In this document: positions 1-6,525 of the stretch, piece by piece
Layout of the letters: every line of letters begins with the position of its first letter
How positions within the stretch are numbered: the stretch's first letter is position 1
DNA from: Patescibacteria group bacterium
GTDB taxonomy: Bacteria > Patescibacteriota > UBA1384 > XYA2-FULL-43-10 > 1-14-0-10-43-13
Direction: 5' to 3'
DNA: 13,746 bases
Assembly: GCA_022705465.1 (NCBI GenBank)
Contig: JAKJEK010000009.1
Span: 1-13,746 of the forward strand
The notes under the pieces: model-generated
The model's database searches: none
What the model was told of the DNA's origin: nothing
What the model saw: only the letters and a program-made list of their open reading frames with translations
Position numbers and translations under genes: made by a program

Positions 1-75
1 AAGGTTGATGAGTTGGCGGCAGTGCTGTTACTTGAGCAATTTTTAACACATCGTGGTTTAGGTAAACTGGGATAA
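1..75 (+). CDS. ruvX: Holliday junction resolvase-like RuvX (YqgF), C-terminal end only
   Basis: Frame 1 is open from the window edge to a TAA at 73-75 and encodes a 24-residue tail containing 'KVDELAAVLLLEQFLTHRG'. This matches the last helix of RuvX/YqgF proteins, where an 'xD..AA..iLq.yL' pattern is typical. RuvX is an RNase H-fold nuclease-like protein linked to Holliday junctions and pre-16S rRNA processing. A second stop, TAG at 76-78, follows at once. ruvX lies directly upstream of mltG in many bacteria, which supports the call. Only the tail is visible, so no active-site residue can be checked and the identification rests on a short motif plus context. Confidence 0.55.
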   Translation, partial: KVDELAAVLLLEQFLTHRGLGKLG

Positions 76-108
76 TAGTTGGGTAATTCGGAGGGAGAGG
101 GAGGCTTT

Positions 109-1083
109 GTGTTTAAAAGTGTGGTTATTGGGTTAGTCGCGCTGGTTTTGGTGGGTGTCTTTGGGTTTGCCTATCTTTTTTTACAGTCACTTGAGCCTCC
201 GGCGAGCCATAGTAGTGAGAAAGCAATAGCTTTTGAAGTACGAGAAGGGGCGAGTACTTCAAAGATAGCAAACGATCTCATGCAGCAAGGTCTTATTAGT
301 TCGGACTGGAGTTTTTTAATTTGGGCGAGATACCAGAAGCGTCCGATTATCGCTGGTTCGTATTATATTCCCACCGGATCTTCGTTGCCTGAAGTTTATG
401 ACTTGCTGGTTTCTGGTCGTATAGACGAGATTGCGGTAACGATACCTGAGGGTTATCGAAGCGAGCAAATTGCTCAGGCGCTAGTAGCAAAAGAGTTGGT
501 GGATTATAATGACTTTATGTCTGCCGCTCAAGGATACGAGGGTAAGCTGTTTCCAGATACATATAGATTTTCAAAAGAGCAAACTGCAAAGGAGATTGTG
601 CAAGTTATGTTTAATAATTTTGCAAAGAGGACTAATGCTTTGCCAGTAAGCCAGGAGGATATAATTATTGCTTCAATTGTGGAAAGAGAGGCGGCTACAG
701 ATGATGATCGAGCAATAATAGCTGGCGTTTATAAAAACCGTATTACTAGAGGGATGAAGCTTGAGGCTGATCCGACAGTACAGTATGCCCGCGATAATAA
801 TGAGATTGCGCAGATGTCCAAGGCGGGAGTAGCTTCTTTTCAGTATTGGCAACCGATTACTCTGGCTGATTATCGATCAACTGAGTCACCACATAATACT
901 TACTTAATTAAGGGCTTGCCACCAACTCCGATATCTAATCCTGGTTTAAAAAGCATTATCGCTACAGTTAATTACGAACAGCACAATTATCTCTTTTTCC
1001 TGCATAAAAACGGTCAGATATATCCCAGCGTCACAGAGGAGGAGCACAACAGGAAGAGAGCTACTATTCTTAGAGCTAATTAG
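109..1083 (+). CDS. mltG: Endolytic murein transglycosylase MltG (YceG family)
   Basis: This is a membrane-anchored lytic transglycosylase that cuts nascent peptidoglycan strands and so sets glycan length. From the GTG at 109 the protein has 324 residues. It begins with a basic residue and one membrane helix (about residues 5-26), then a LysM-like subdomain (about 38-110) and the YceG catalytic domain. The block 'IIIASIVEREA' carries the expected catalytic glutamate at residue 192, followed by the conserved 'KLEADPTVQYA'. 'LFPDTYRF' and 'KGLPPTPISNPG' are further family motifs. I prefer GTG 109 because GGAGG at 100-104 precedes it and the membrane helix then starts at the N terminus. An in-frame TTG at 79 would add ten residues but has no ribosome site. 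It follows the ruvX tail by 33 nt, the usual neighbour. Length is normal for the family. Confidence 0.93.
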   Translation: MFKSVVIGLVALVLVGVFGFAYLFLQSLEPPASHSSEKAIAFEVREGASTSKIANDLMQQGLISSDWSFLIWARYQKRPIIAGSYYIPTGSSLPEVYDLLVSGRIDEIAVTIPEGYRSEQIAQALVAKELVDYNDFMSAAQGYEGKLFPDTYRFSKEQTAKEIVQVMFNNFAKRTNALPVSQEDIIIASIVEREAATDDDRAIIAGVYKNRITRGMKLEADPTVQYARDNNEIAQMSKAGVASFQYWQPITLADYRSTESPHNTYLIKGLPPTPISNPGLKSIIATVNYEQHNYLFFLHKNGQIYPSVTEEEHNRKRATILRAN

Positions 1084-1084
1084 A

Positions 1085-1141
1085 GGCTATAAGTAATTGC
1101 TCTTGCAGGCGGTTTTTGCTAAGTTTTTGCGTATTATAGCC
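1085..1141. repeat. 8-bp inverted repeat with internal TTGC repeats between mltG and mreB
   Basis: GGCTATAA at 1085-1092 is an exact reverse complement of TTATAGCC at 1134-1141, with 41 nt between. The interior holds two exact copies of GTTTTTGC (1112-1119 and 1123-1130, period 11) and four TTGC words in all. The right arm touches the proposed mreB -35. It could be an operator, or part of the mltG 3' end, but no T-run follows the right arm, so it is not a standard terminator. Confidence 0.4.
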
Positions 1142-1170
1142 TTGACCCTATGGGGTAAATATTCTAGAGT
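1142..1170 (+). promoter_or_regulatory. Candidate promoter of the mreBCD-mrdA operon
   Basis: TTGACC (1142-1147, five of six to the -35 consensus) is followed after 17 nt by TAGAGT (1165-1170, four of six to -10). Transcription would start near 1177, leaving a leader of about 62 nt to the mreB ATG. The spacing is ideal but the -10 is weak. It is the best sigma70-like pair in this gap. Confidence 0.45.
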
Positions 1171-1238
1171 GAGAAGAGATTTGAAGTTGTTATTGCAACC
1201 GTTTTTTGTTGTTTTCGTTAATTTTGAGGCAATTCTCC

Positions 1239-2303
1239 ATGAGAAAAGGTCTGGGGCGATTTGTAGGTAAACTATTTGGAAAGATTTCTCATGATATTGG
1301 TATTGATCTTGGTACTGCAAATACCCTGGTCTATGTTCGCGGTAGGGGAATTGTGATACAAGAACCGTCAGTGGTAGCGGTTAATAAGAGAACTAAAGAG
1401 ATACTGGCTATTGGTGAGGAAGCCAAGAGAATGGTTGGGCGAACTCCCTCTCATATTGTGGCGGTAAGACCATTGGTCGATGGAGTAATTTCAGATTTTG
1501 AGATAACCGAGCAGATGTTGCGCTACTTTTTTGATCGAGTTCATCGGGAAAAATTTACGCTCATGCCGCGTCCACGGGTTGTAATCGGTATTCCGCATAG
1601 CGTAACAGAAGTTGAACGAAGAGCTGTTGAAGAGGGTGCAATTAACGCTGGCGCGCGCGAGGTTTATTTGATTGAGGAACCAATTGCAGCAGCAATCGGG
1701 GCACGATTGCCGATTCAGGAAGCGTCGGGTAGCATGATAATTGATATTGGCGGCGGTACAACTGAGGTAGCAGTAATGGCACTAGGCGGCGTAGTGGCTT
1801 CAAGATCGCTTCGGGTCGCTGGCGATGAGATGAACGAAGATATCGTTCAATATGTACGAGATCGTTTTAACCTGATGATTGGAGAGCGAACCGCTGAAGA
1901 AACAAAGATTGCGATTGGTTCAGCAATTGAGCTGAAAGAGAGGATCGAGGCGCCAATCCGAGGCAGAGATTTGGTGACGGGTCTGCCAAAAGAGATTGTG
2001 GTGAACGATAGTCAGATCCGCGAAGCGTTGAGGAAGTCGGTTGGTACGATAATGGAGAGTATTAGGGTAACGATGGAGGAGACCCCGCCAGAATTGTTGG
2101 CTGATATTATGGAAAGGGGAATTGTGTTGGCTGGCGGCGGGGCGTTGCTTCGTGGGTTGGATCGTAAGATCGCCGAGGAAACACTAACTGCAGTTCATAT
2201 TGCTGATGATCCGTTAACAGCTGTTGTGCGTGGTACTGGAATTGTGTTGGAAGATCTAGACATGTTGGCAGATGTGTTATTGCCAAAAGAATTTAGCCGT
2301 TAG
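1239..2303 (+). CDS. mreB: Rod shape-determining protein MreB (bacterial actin)
   Basis: This is an actin-like ATPase that forms membrane-associated filaments and guides side-wall synthesis. The 354-residue protein has the actin-fold signatures in order: phosphate-1 loop 'DIGIDLGTANTLVYVRG' near residues 18-34, 'VVIGIPHSVTEVERRAV' in the middle, 'LIEEPIAAAIGA', phosphate-2 'IIDIGGGTTEVAVMALGG', and the adenosine motif 'IVLAGGGALLRGLD' near the C terminus. I chose ATG 1239 because TTGAGGC (1224-1230) sits about eight nt upstream and the sequence from there looks like a normal MreB N terminus. Eleven in-frame codons further upstream, from a TTG at 1206, are very T-rich and look non-coding. The short basic start 'MRKGLGRFVGKLFGK' could act as an amphipathic membrane-binding segment (inference). 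It heads the shape operon; mreC starts 9 nt after its stop. Confidence 0.96.
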   Translation: MRKGLGRFVGKLFGKISHDIGIDLGTANTLVYVRGRGIVIQEPSVVAVNKRTKEILAIGEEAKRMVGRTPSHIVAVRPLVDGVISDFEITEQMLRYFFDRVHREKFTLMPRPRVVIGIPHSVTEVERRAVEEGAINAGAREVYLIEEPIAAAIGARLPIQEASGSMIIDIGGGTTEVAVMALGGVVASRSLRVAGDEMNEDIVQYVRDRFNLMIGERTAEETKIAIGSAIELKERIEAPIRGRDLVTGLPKEIVVNDSQIREALRKSVGTIMESIRVTMEETPPELLADIMERGIVLAGGGALLRGLDRKIAEETLTAVHIADDPLTAVVRGTGIVLEDLDMLADVLLPKEFSR

Positions 2304-2312
2304 AGTATAACC

Positions 2313-3098
2313 ATGAATAAGAATGTATTAACGGGTAGATCGTTGTTTGTCACTGTGGCAGTAGTGGCAGTGTTAGCTTCGCCCCTTGGCAAAGGGGTGA
2401 GGGATGTAATTTTTGATAGTACATACGGAGTAATTTCATCGGTTAGCAGGATCGGGCATGGGGCAAGAAATGTAGTCCAAGCTTTTGGCAACATTTCCCG
2501 TTTGCGCCAACAAAATCGTGAGTTGATCGATAAGATTATTTCGTTGGAGGTTGATAGAAGTAGGATTAATGAACTTGAGCATGAGAATCGATTGTTGAAG
2601 GAGGAGTTGGGATTCAAGGAAGAACACATAGAACAGGAGTTGATTCCAGCCAAGATTATTGGTCGGGAACCGACAGCGTTCTTAGATTATATATTGATCG
2701 ATAAGGGATCGGACAGCGGTATCGCGCCAAAAATGGCAGCGGTATCAGGTGGTGTGTTGGTGGGAAGGGTCCAAGAAGTGTATGAAAGCTCGTCTAAGGT
2801 AGTGTTAATTACCAGTAAAGATTCGGTTGTCCAGGCGATGCTTCAAAATAGCCGAGCTAAAGGTATATTGCGTGGAGGTATCTCGGGTATAGTACTAGAG
2901 AACGTAACTCAGGACGTAGACGTTGTCCCTGGTGAATATGTGGTAACTTCTGGATTGGGAGGTGAAATTGCTGATGGTATACTAATTGGTAAGACTAGGG
3001 GAATCCAAACCTCAAGTAGTTCGGGGATATTGAAGAATGTGGCCGTGGAACCTATGGCAGAGCTGACCAAGCTGGAGATGGTGTTTATTATGAAATAA
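2313..3098 (+). CDS. mreC: Rod shape-determining protein MreC
   Basis: MreC is a bitopic membrane protein whose outer domain contacts PBP2 and helps activate the elongation machinery. The 261-residue product has a short cytoplasmic tail, one membrane helix (about residues 9-26, 'SLFVTVAVVAVLASPLG'), a coiled coil (about 60-105, rich in L/E/R, 'LRQQNRELIDKIISLEVDR'), and then the two-lobed beta domain. Typical family stretches are 'PAKIIGREPTAFLDYILIDK', 'GVLVGRVQEV' and 'GEYVVTSGLGG'. Its ATG at 2313 lies 9 nt after the mreB stop. No strong ribosome site is visible (only TAGAG, which overlaps the mreB stop), so translation may be coupled to mreB. Length and domain order are normal. Confidence 0.93.
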   Translation: MNKNVLTGRSLFVTVAVVAVLASPLGKGVRDVIFDSTYGVISSVSRIGHGARNVVQAFGNISRLRQQNRELIDKIISLEVDRSRINELEHENRLLKEELGFKEEHIEQELIPAKIIGREPTAFLDYILIDKGSDSGIAPKMAAVSGGVLVGRVQEVYESSSKVVLITSKDSVVQAMLQNSRAKGILRGGISGIVLENVTQDVDVVPGEYVVTSGLGGEIADGILIGKTRGIQTSSSSGILKNVAVEPMAELTKLEMVFIMK

Positions 3099-3122
3099 TG
3101 GTGAAAATGATTGGGGTGTGCT

Positions 3123-3617
3123 ATGAGATGGTTACGTCCAATTATATTAATCTCCTTTGCATTTGCTTTAGTACTACTTGACGCATCATTCTTTAGCTTT
3201 CTGGAATTTTCGGGTGTTACGATTTTATCATCCCTATCAGTGCTAATCGCCTTCGTGTTGTTGGGCCATGGTCGGGAGATATCAGTTTTTATTCCAGCAA
3301 TAATTGTGTTTTTTGCTGTTTTTTCATCTTTACCGCTGTGGTTTATAGTTGTTGGCTTTTGGCTTTTGCCAGCTACTTTGGCATATCTCAGAATTCATTA
3401 TCTACCAGAACCGTCGATGTTGGCAGCATCTTTATCATTTGCGATCACATACCTATTGTTTGATTTATTGCTAGTAGTGACACAGGGCGAATGGCTCATG
3501 AGCGAGGTGGCGGCTATTGGATGGTTTACGGTGATTAATACTATCTTTGGTTTGACTGTTTACGGTTTAGCAAGAACAATAAGAAGTAACTTTGTCAGAA
3601 GCGACATTCGCTTATAA
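3123..3617 (+). CDS. mreD: Rod shape-determining protein MreD
   Basis: MreD is a small polytopic inner-membrane protein of the elongasome. The product has 164 residues from ATG 3123. It is almost entirely hydrophobic, with five or six predicted membrane segments (starting at 'PIILISFAFALVLLDASFF' and ending near 'VINTIFGLTVYGLA'), and finishes with a basic tail. MreD is poorly conserved in sequence, so the call leans on topology, length and its place between mreC and the PBP2 gene. ATG 3123 is preferred because TTGGGGTG (3111-3118) precedes it. The in-frame TTG at 3111 would be an alternative start four codons earlier. Its stop codon lies inside an 18-bp palindrome that runs up to the next gene. 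Confidence 0.8.
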   Translation: MRWLRPIILISFAFALVLLDASFFSFLEFSGVTILSSLSVLIAFVLLGHGREISVFIPAIIVFFAVFSSLPLWFIVVGFWLLPATLAYLRIHYLPEPSMLAASLSFAITYLLFDLLLVVTQGEWLMSEVAAIGWFTVINTIFGLTVYGLARTIRSNFVRSDIRL

Positions 3618-3631
3618 GTAAATTTACTTAT
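3614..3631. repeat. 18-bp perfect palindrome at the mreD-mrdA junction
   Basis: ATAAGTAAATTTACTTAT is a perfect self-complementary palindrome (9+9, no spacer). It covers the mreD stop codon (3615-3617) and ends 2 nt before the mrdA ATG at 3634. It fills the place where a ribosome site would be expected. As DNA it is a dimeric-operator-like shape; as RNA it could fold only a weak AT-rich hairpin. Confidence 0.6.
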
Positions 3632-3633
3632 CT

Positions 3634-5562
3634 ATGGATATCTTTGGAAATTTTAGTGAATTAAGGGGTGACAGAGAAAAACGTCGAATTACCCAGAAAG
3701 AAGGGCGAGATTTTTCGTACTCTGATGCTGTAATCGAGTCGGTAAGCGTAATGGAGGACAAGGAACAGTTGTCCAATCCATTTGGAGTTAAGTTTGCGAT
3801 TGCAGCAGTATTTTTACTTATGGTATTTCGCCTCTTTTTCCTTCAGGTAATTCATGCTGATGCTAACCAGAAATTAGCCGAAGGAAATCGAATTAGACCC
3901 AGAGTAATTGAGGCATCCAGGGGATTGATTACCGATAAAAATGGTGTCTGGCTTGCTCGCAACAAGCCTGATTTTGCCTTGGCGCTTTATCCCTCAGATT
4001 TGCCAAAAAGGAAAGATGACCGGGAGAAAGTGATGCGACAAGTGTCAGAGGTATCGGGGGTGCCATACGAGGAGATTGAGCGACTAGTTCAGGCCAAAGG
4101 AAATCATTTTTTGGAAGCAGTAGTTATTAAGGATCACATTTCTCACGACGAGGCATTACTATTTGAAGAGAAAACGATGGATATACCGGGTGTGCATGTG
4201 GCGTTATATTCCAGTCGTGAGTATGCGGTATTGCCAGGAATAGCCCATATCCTTGGATACACTGGATCGGTATCTAAGGAGGATATCGAGAAAAATGAGG
4301 AGTACTTTTTAACGGACCGCGTAGGCAAGGTAGGTTTAGAGAAGGAGTACGAGTCGGATTTGCGTGGTATCCATGGGGTCGAGCAGATTGAGGTAGATTC
4401 CAGGGGAAATGTTGTCCGGGTTCTAGTAAAAGAAGGTAACCGGACACCAGTACCAGGTCATGACGTAGTGCTATACATGGATAGAGATCTTCAGGCTAAG
4501 GCAGCCGAGGCATTGCATAATGGATTTATACAAGCGGCGGAAGTGACAGGAAGAGAGATCAGCGCAGGTACGGTATTGGTAATGGATGTGAAAACAGGCG
4601 GAATTATCGCTATGGTATCTTTGCCCGATTATGACAATAATCTTTTTGCTGGCAAGATAACCAACGAAGACTATCAACGACTTATTAACGATTCAAATCA
4701 GCCGCTATTTAATAGGGCAATTAAGGGTACATATCCTCCAGGCTCTATCGTCAAAATTGTTATGGCAGCGGCTGGATTGTCAGAGCGGGTCGTTGACGTA
4801 AAAACTGCTTTTGACACGCCTTTGGCGATTGAAGTGGGAGAATATCGCTTCCCGGATTGGAAAGACCATGGAGTTACAAATGTAGAGAGGGCAATTGCGG
4901 AGTCGAATAATATCTTTTTTTATGCCATAGGCGGAGGATTCGATAAGATTCGAGGGATAGGAATAGAGAAGATCAAGGAGTATTGGCAGATGTTTGGGTT
5001 GGGCCGGCCAACCGGGGTTGATTTGCCTGGAGAGGGACAGGGACTGTTGCCTGACCCTGAATGGAAAAGAACGGTGAAGAATGAACCGTGGTATCTGGGT
5101 GATACTTACCATGTTTCGATCGGCCAGGGAGATCTTCTTGTAACGCCGATGCAGATGCTGAAGATGACAGCGGTGATTGCAAGTGGCGGTAAGTTGATTG
5201 AGCCCCAATTAGTTAAAGAGGTAATTAACCACAACGGTGATATTATTCAAGAATTCAAACGTAATGTAGAGCAAGACGGTTTTTTAGACAGTGAGGTTGT
5301 GAAAACTATTGCCCGCGGTATGAGGATGACCGTAACGGATGGATCGGCTAGAAGTCTGGCTAGTTTGCCAGTGAGTGTAGCAGGCAAGACTGGAACTGCT
5401 CAGTTTTTCAATAATGAAAAAACGCATGCCTGGTTTGAAGCATACGCTCCATTTGAGGATCCGCAGATCGCGATAGTGGTACTGATTGAGGGTGGCGGAG
5501 GCGGAAACGAGGTGGCTGTGCCGGTGGCCAGAGAGATTATTGATTACTATTTTTCACGATAG
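3634..5562 (+). CDS. mrdA: Penicillin-binding protein 2 (elongation-specific peptidoglycan D,D-transpeptidase)
   Basis: This class B PBP crosslinks side-wall peptidoglycan in the elongasome, on the outer face of the membrane. The 642-residue protein has a charged cytoplasmic tail of about 47 residues, one membrane helix (about 49-70, 'VKFAIAAVFLLMVFRLFFLQV'), the PBP dimer domain (about 85-260, including 'EASRGLITDKNGVWLARNKP' and 'GKVGLEKEYESDLRG'), and the transpeptidase domain. All three penicillin-binding motifs are present: SxxK as S371-I-V-K374 in 'YPPGSIVK', SxN as S424-N-N426, and KTG at K585-T-G587. The enzyme should therefore be active. ATG 3634 has no clear ribosome site. The next in-frame ATG (3751) also lacks a good one and would remove most of the tail, so I keep 3634. 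It closes the mre operon. No rodA lies in the window. Confidence 0.94.
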   Translation: MDIFGNFSELRGDREKRRITQKEGRDFSYSDAVIESVSVMEDKEQLSNPFGVKFAIAAVFLLMVFRLFFLQVIHADANQKLAEGNRIRPRVIEASRGLITDKNGVWLARNKPDFALALYPSDLPKRKDDREKVMRQVSEVSGVPYEEIERLVQAKGNHFLEAVVIKDHISHDEALLFEEKTMDIPGVHVALYSSREYAVLPGIAHILGYTGSVSKEDIEKNEEYFLTDRVGKVGLEKEYESDLRGIHGVEQIEVDSRGNVVRVLVKEGNRTPVPGHDVVLYMDRDLQAKAAEALHNGFIQAAEVTGREISAGTVLVMDVKTGGIIAMVSLPDYDNNLFAGKITNEDYQRLINDSNQPLFNRAIKGTYPPGSIVKIVMAAAGLSERVVDVKTAFDTPLAIEVGEYRFPDWKDHGVTNVERAIAESNNIFFYAIGGGFDKIRGIGIEKIKEYWQMFGLGRPTGVDLPGEGQGLLPDPEWKRTVKNEPWYLGDTYHVSIGQGDLLVTPMQMLKMTAVIASGGKLIEPQLVKEVINHNGDIIQEFKRNVEQDGFLDSEVVKTIARGMRMTVTDGSARSLASLPVSVAGKTGTAQFFNNEKTHAWFEAYAPFEDPQIAIVVLIEGGGGGNEVAVPVAREIIDYYFSR

Positions 5563-5593
5563 CCTGCGATAATAAACTCTAGAGCCTTGATTC

Positions 5594-5622
5594 TTGACAT
5601 TATAATTACTATCTGCGATACT
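5594..5622 (+). promoter_or_regulatory. Sigma70-like promoter with extended -10, downstream of mrdA
   Basis: A perfect -35 TTGACA (5594-5599) is followed after 17 nt by GATACT (5617-5622), preceded by a TG extended element at 5614-5615. The predicted start is near 5629. Its product would be the short hairpin RNA described next, because a separate promoter lies closer to greA. Confidence 0.6.
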
Positions 5623-5628
5623 ATCCTC

Positions 5629-5720
5629 AATTGCCATTGGAGCGGGGGCACGAGGACAATAAGATATTGAATAGTTTGCGCGGGGCGCTACCTTGTCACA
5701 GATTCGATATCTTATTTTTT
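5629..5720 (+). ncRNA. Candidate small RNA or attenuator upstream of greA (unidentified)
   Basis: About 92 nt run from the predicted start to a run of six T (5715-5720). The 3' half folds into a 15-bp stem: AATAAGATATTGAAT (5658-5672) pairs with ATTCGATATCTTATT (5702-5716), with one T-G pair. The 29-nt loop contains GCGC-GGG-GCGC (5678-5688). GACAA (5655-5659) could pair instead with TTGTC (5693-5697), which would compete with the base of the long stem. No open frame with a ribosome site is seen in it. I do not recognise it as SRP RNA, tmRNA, RNase P RNA or 6S RNA. It could also be just the mrdA terminator or a greA attenuator. Confidence 0.4.
5658..5720 (+). terminator. Long AT-rich hairpin followed by T-run
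   Basis: The 15-bp stem described for the candidate RNA leads directly into TTTT (5717-5720), giving six T in a row from 5715. The stem is AT-rich and its loop is long, so it is an atypical intrinsic terminator. It would also stop any read-through from mrdA, whose stop codon is about 95 nt upstream. Confidence 0.5.
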
Positions 5721-5779
5721 AATCGTTCGTTTTTATAAAGTCAGCGCAATAATAACACAAGGAACAGAGTTGTTAATCG

Positions 5780-5808
5780 TTGACAACAAATGTTGCTTTT
5801 GAGATATT
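5780..5808 (+). promoter_or_regulatory. greA promoter
   Basis: TTGACA (5780-5785) and GATATT (5803-5808) are separated by exactly 17 nt. The predicted start near 5815 leaves a leader of about 36 nt holding AGGAGG (5841-5846), five nt before the greA ATG. The spacer contains the small inverted repeat CAAC-AAAT-GTTG, and GTTGCTTT occurs twice around the -10. These may be operator half-sites, but they are short. Confidence 0.6.
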
Positions 5809-5850
5809 TACACGTTGCTTTCAAGGTTTTAGAAATGTGTAGGAGGTACG

Positions 5851-6300
5851 ATGACTAACGAGATGACAGCTCAGGGACTGGATAATTTAAAGAAGCAACT
5901 TGATAAAGTCAGGGCCCAGTTAAAAGAGGTTGCTCAGCGTATCAAGGAAGCCCGGGATCTGGGTGATTTGTCGGAAAATGCGGAGTATATTGAGGCGAAA
6001 AATGAACAAGCCTTTCTTTTGGGTAAGGAATATGAGTTAGACCAAAAAATCAAATCTGCACGGGTTGTGCGAAGATGCAGCGGTGATACTGTGACTGTGG
6101 GATGCAAGGTCGGTGTTAATAACGGTAAGATGGCGGCAGTTTTTGAGATAGTTGGCTCCGATGAGGCAGATCCACTTAATGGCCGGATTTCTCCCGATTC
6201 ACCAATAGGGGGAGCTTTATGCGGACATCGGGTGGGTGACAAGATCTCCGTCAAGACTCCAGCTGGTATGTCAGAGTACGTGATCACAAAGATAGATTAA
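5851..6300 (+). CDS. greA: Transcription elongation factor GreA
   Basis: GreA enters the RNA polymerase secondary channel and stimulates cleavage of backtracked RNA. The 149-residue protein has the N-terminal antiparallel coiled coil (about 1-72). Its acidic tip 'GDLSENAEYIEAKNEQ' holds D39 and E42, the equivalents of the catalytic D41/E44 pair in E. coli. The C-terminal FKBP-like domain follows (about 80-149), with 'EIVGSDEADPLNGRISPDSP' as family signature. Three cysteines (residue 76, residue 85 and one in 'GGALCGH') are more than usual for GreA, but nothing suggests a metal site. The start is well supported by AGGAGG at 5841-5846. The gene has its own promoter and a strong terminator, so it is probably a single-gene unit. 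Confidence 0.95.
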   Translation: MTNEMTAQGLDNLKKQLDKVRAQLKEVAQRIKEARDLGDLSENAEYIEAKNEQAFLLGKEYELDQKIKSARVVRRCSGDTVTVGCKVGVNNGKMAAVFEIVGSDEADPLNGRISPDSPIGGALCGHRVGDKISVKTPAGMSEYVITKID

Positions 6301-6314
6301 TATACAATGCGCTT

Positions 6315-6355
6315 AATAAACAAAGCCCGACTTGTTAGTCGGGCTTTGTTTATTT
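6315..6355 (+). terminator. Strong intrinsic terminator of greA
   Basis: The arms 6315-6332 and 6337-6354 form an uninterrupted 18-bp stem with a TGTT loop. The core is AAAGCCCGACT paired with AGTCGGGCTTT, and the right flank is T-rich (TTTGTTTATTT). Because the left flank is A-rich, it could also work for the opposite strand, though no gene lies there. Confidence 0.85.
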
Positions 6356-6368
6356 CGCAGCCTGGATG

Positions 6369-6377
6369 TGATATAGT
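6369..6377 (+). promoter_or_regulatory. Extended -10 promoter element of the lysS unit
   Basis: TGATATAGT combines a TG extended element with TATAGT (five of six). The -35 region, about 17 nt upstream, overlaps the tail of the greA terminator and is poor (TTTATT). The predicted start is near 6384, giving a long structured leader of about 142 nt before lysS. Confidence 0.45.
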
Positions 6378-6383
6378 GAGATG

Positions 6384-6525
6384 AAAGGGGAACTCCCTTT
6401 TTTATAAGGATAAGGTGAGAACCCCACCTGTTGCGGTGGGGCTAGAGTGATATACGGCAATGTGCTGAAGGTGGCACAGCCAGACGAGTAAATATTATTA
6501 CAAATTCTGATTGGCGAGGAGAGCG
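6384..6525 (+). promoter_or_regulatory. Structured lysS 5' leader, class unknown
   Basis: Three hairpins can be drawn. The first is AAAGGG (6384-6389) with CCCTTT (6395-6400), followed by three more T, which resembles a small terminator. The second is CCCCACC (6422-6428) with GGTGGGG (6435-6441), a 7-bp stem. The third is GGC-AA-TGTGC (6456-6465) with GCACA-GCC (6474-6481). CACCT (6425-6429) could instead pair with AGGTG at 6413-6417 or at 6469-6473, so the folds are mutually exclusive. The segment AAGGTGGCACAGC (6468-6480) partly resembles the T-box antiterminator core, but no stem I or specifier loop fits upstream. I see no match to a known lysine riboswitch. Confidence 0.4.

Noticed and set aside
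2382..2397. CCCCTT-GGCA-AAGGGG hairpin near the mreC start
   Set aside because: It lies within codons for a plausible MreC stretch, has no T-run after it, and a 6-bp stem is not remarkable.
2300..2653. Antisense open frame opposite mreC
   Set aside because: Low-complexity serine/asparagine-rich translation, fully overlapped by a convincing mreC.
4780..5208. Antisense open frame opposite mrdA, 142 codons
   Set aside because: It lies wholly inside the conserved transpeptidase domain, has a composition that follows from the sense codons, and shows no recognisable motif.
5629..5720. 6S, SRP or tmRNA identity for the hairpin RNA
   Set aside because: It is too short for 6S RNA or tmRNA, lacks the GGAAGCAGC core of SRP RNA, and has no tRNA-like T-arm.
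5934..6287. Antisense open frame opposite greA, 117 codons
   Set aside because: It mirrors the well-conserved greA frame and would be read against the strong terminator region; no family features.
6384..6525. Classical T-box riboswitch before lysS
   Set aside because: Only the AAGGTGGCACAGC segment is similar to the antiterminator core. There is no room for a normal stem I with specifier loop, and the UGGC would need a discriminator G, whereas the tRNA-Lys I know from E. coli and B. subtilis have A.
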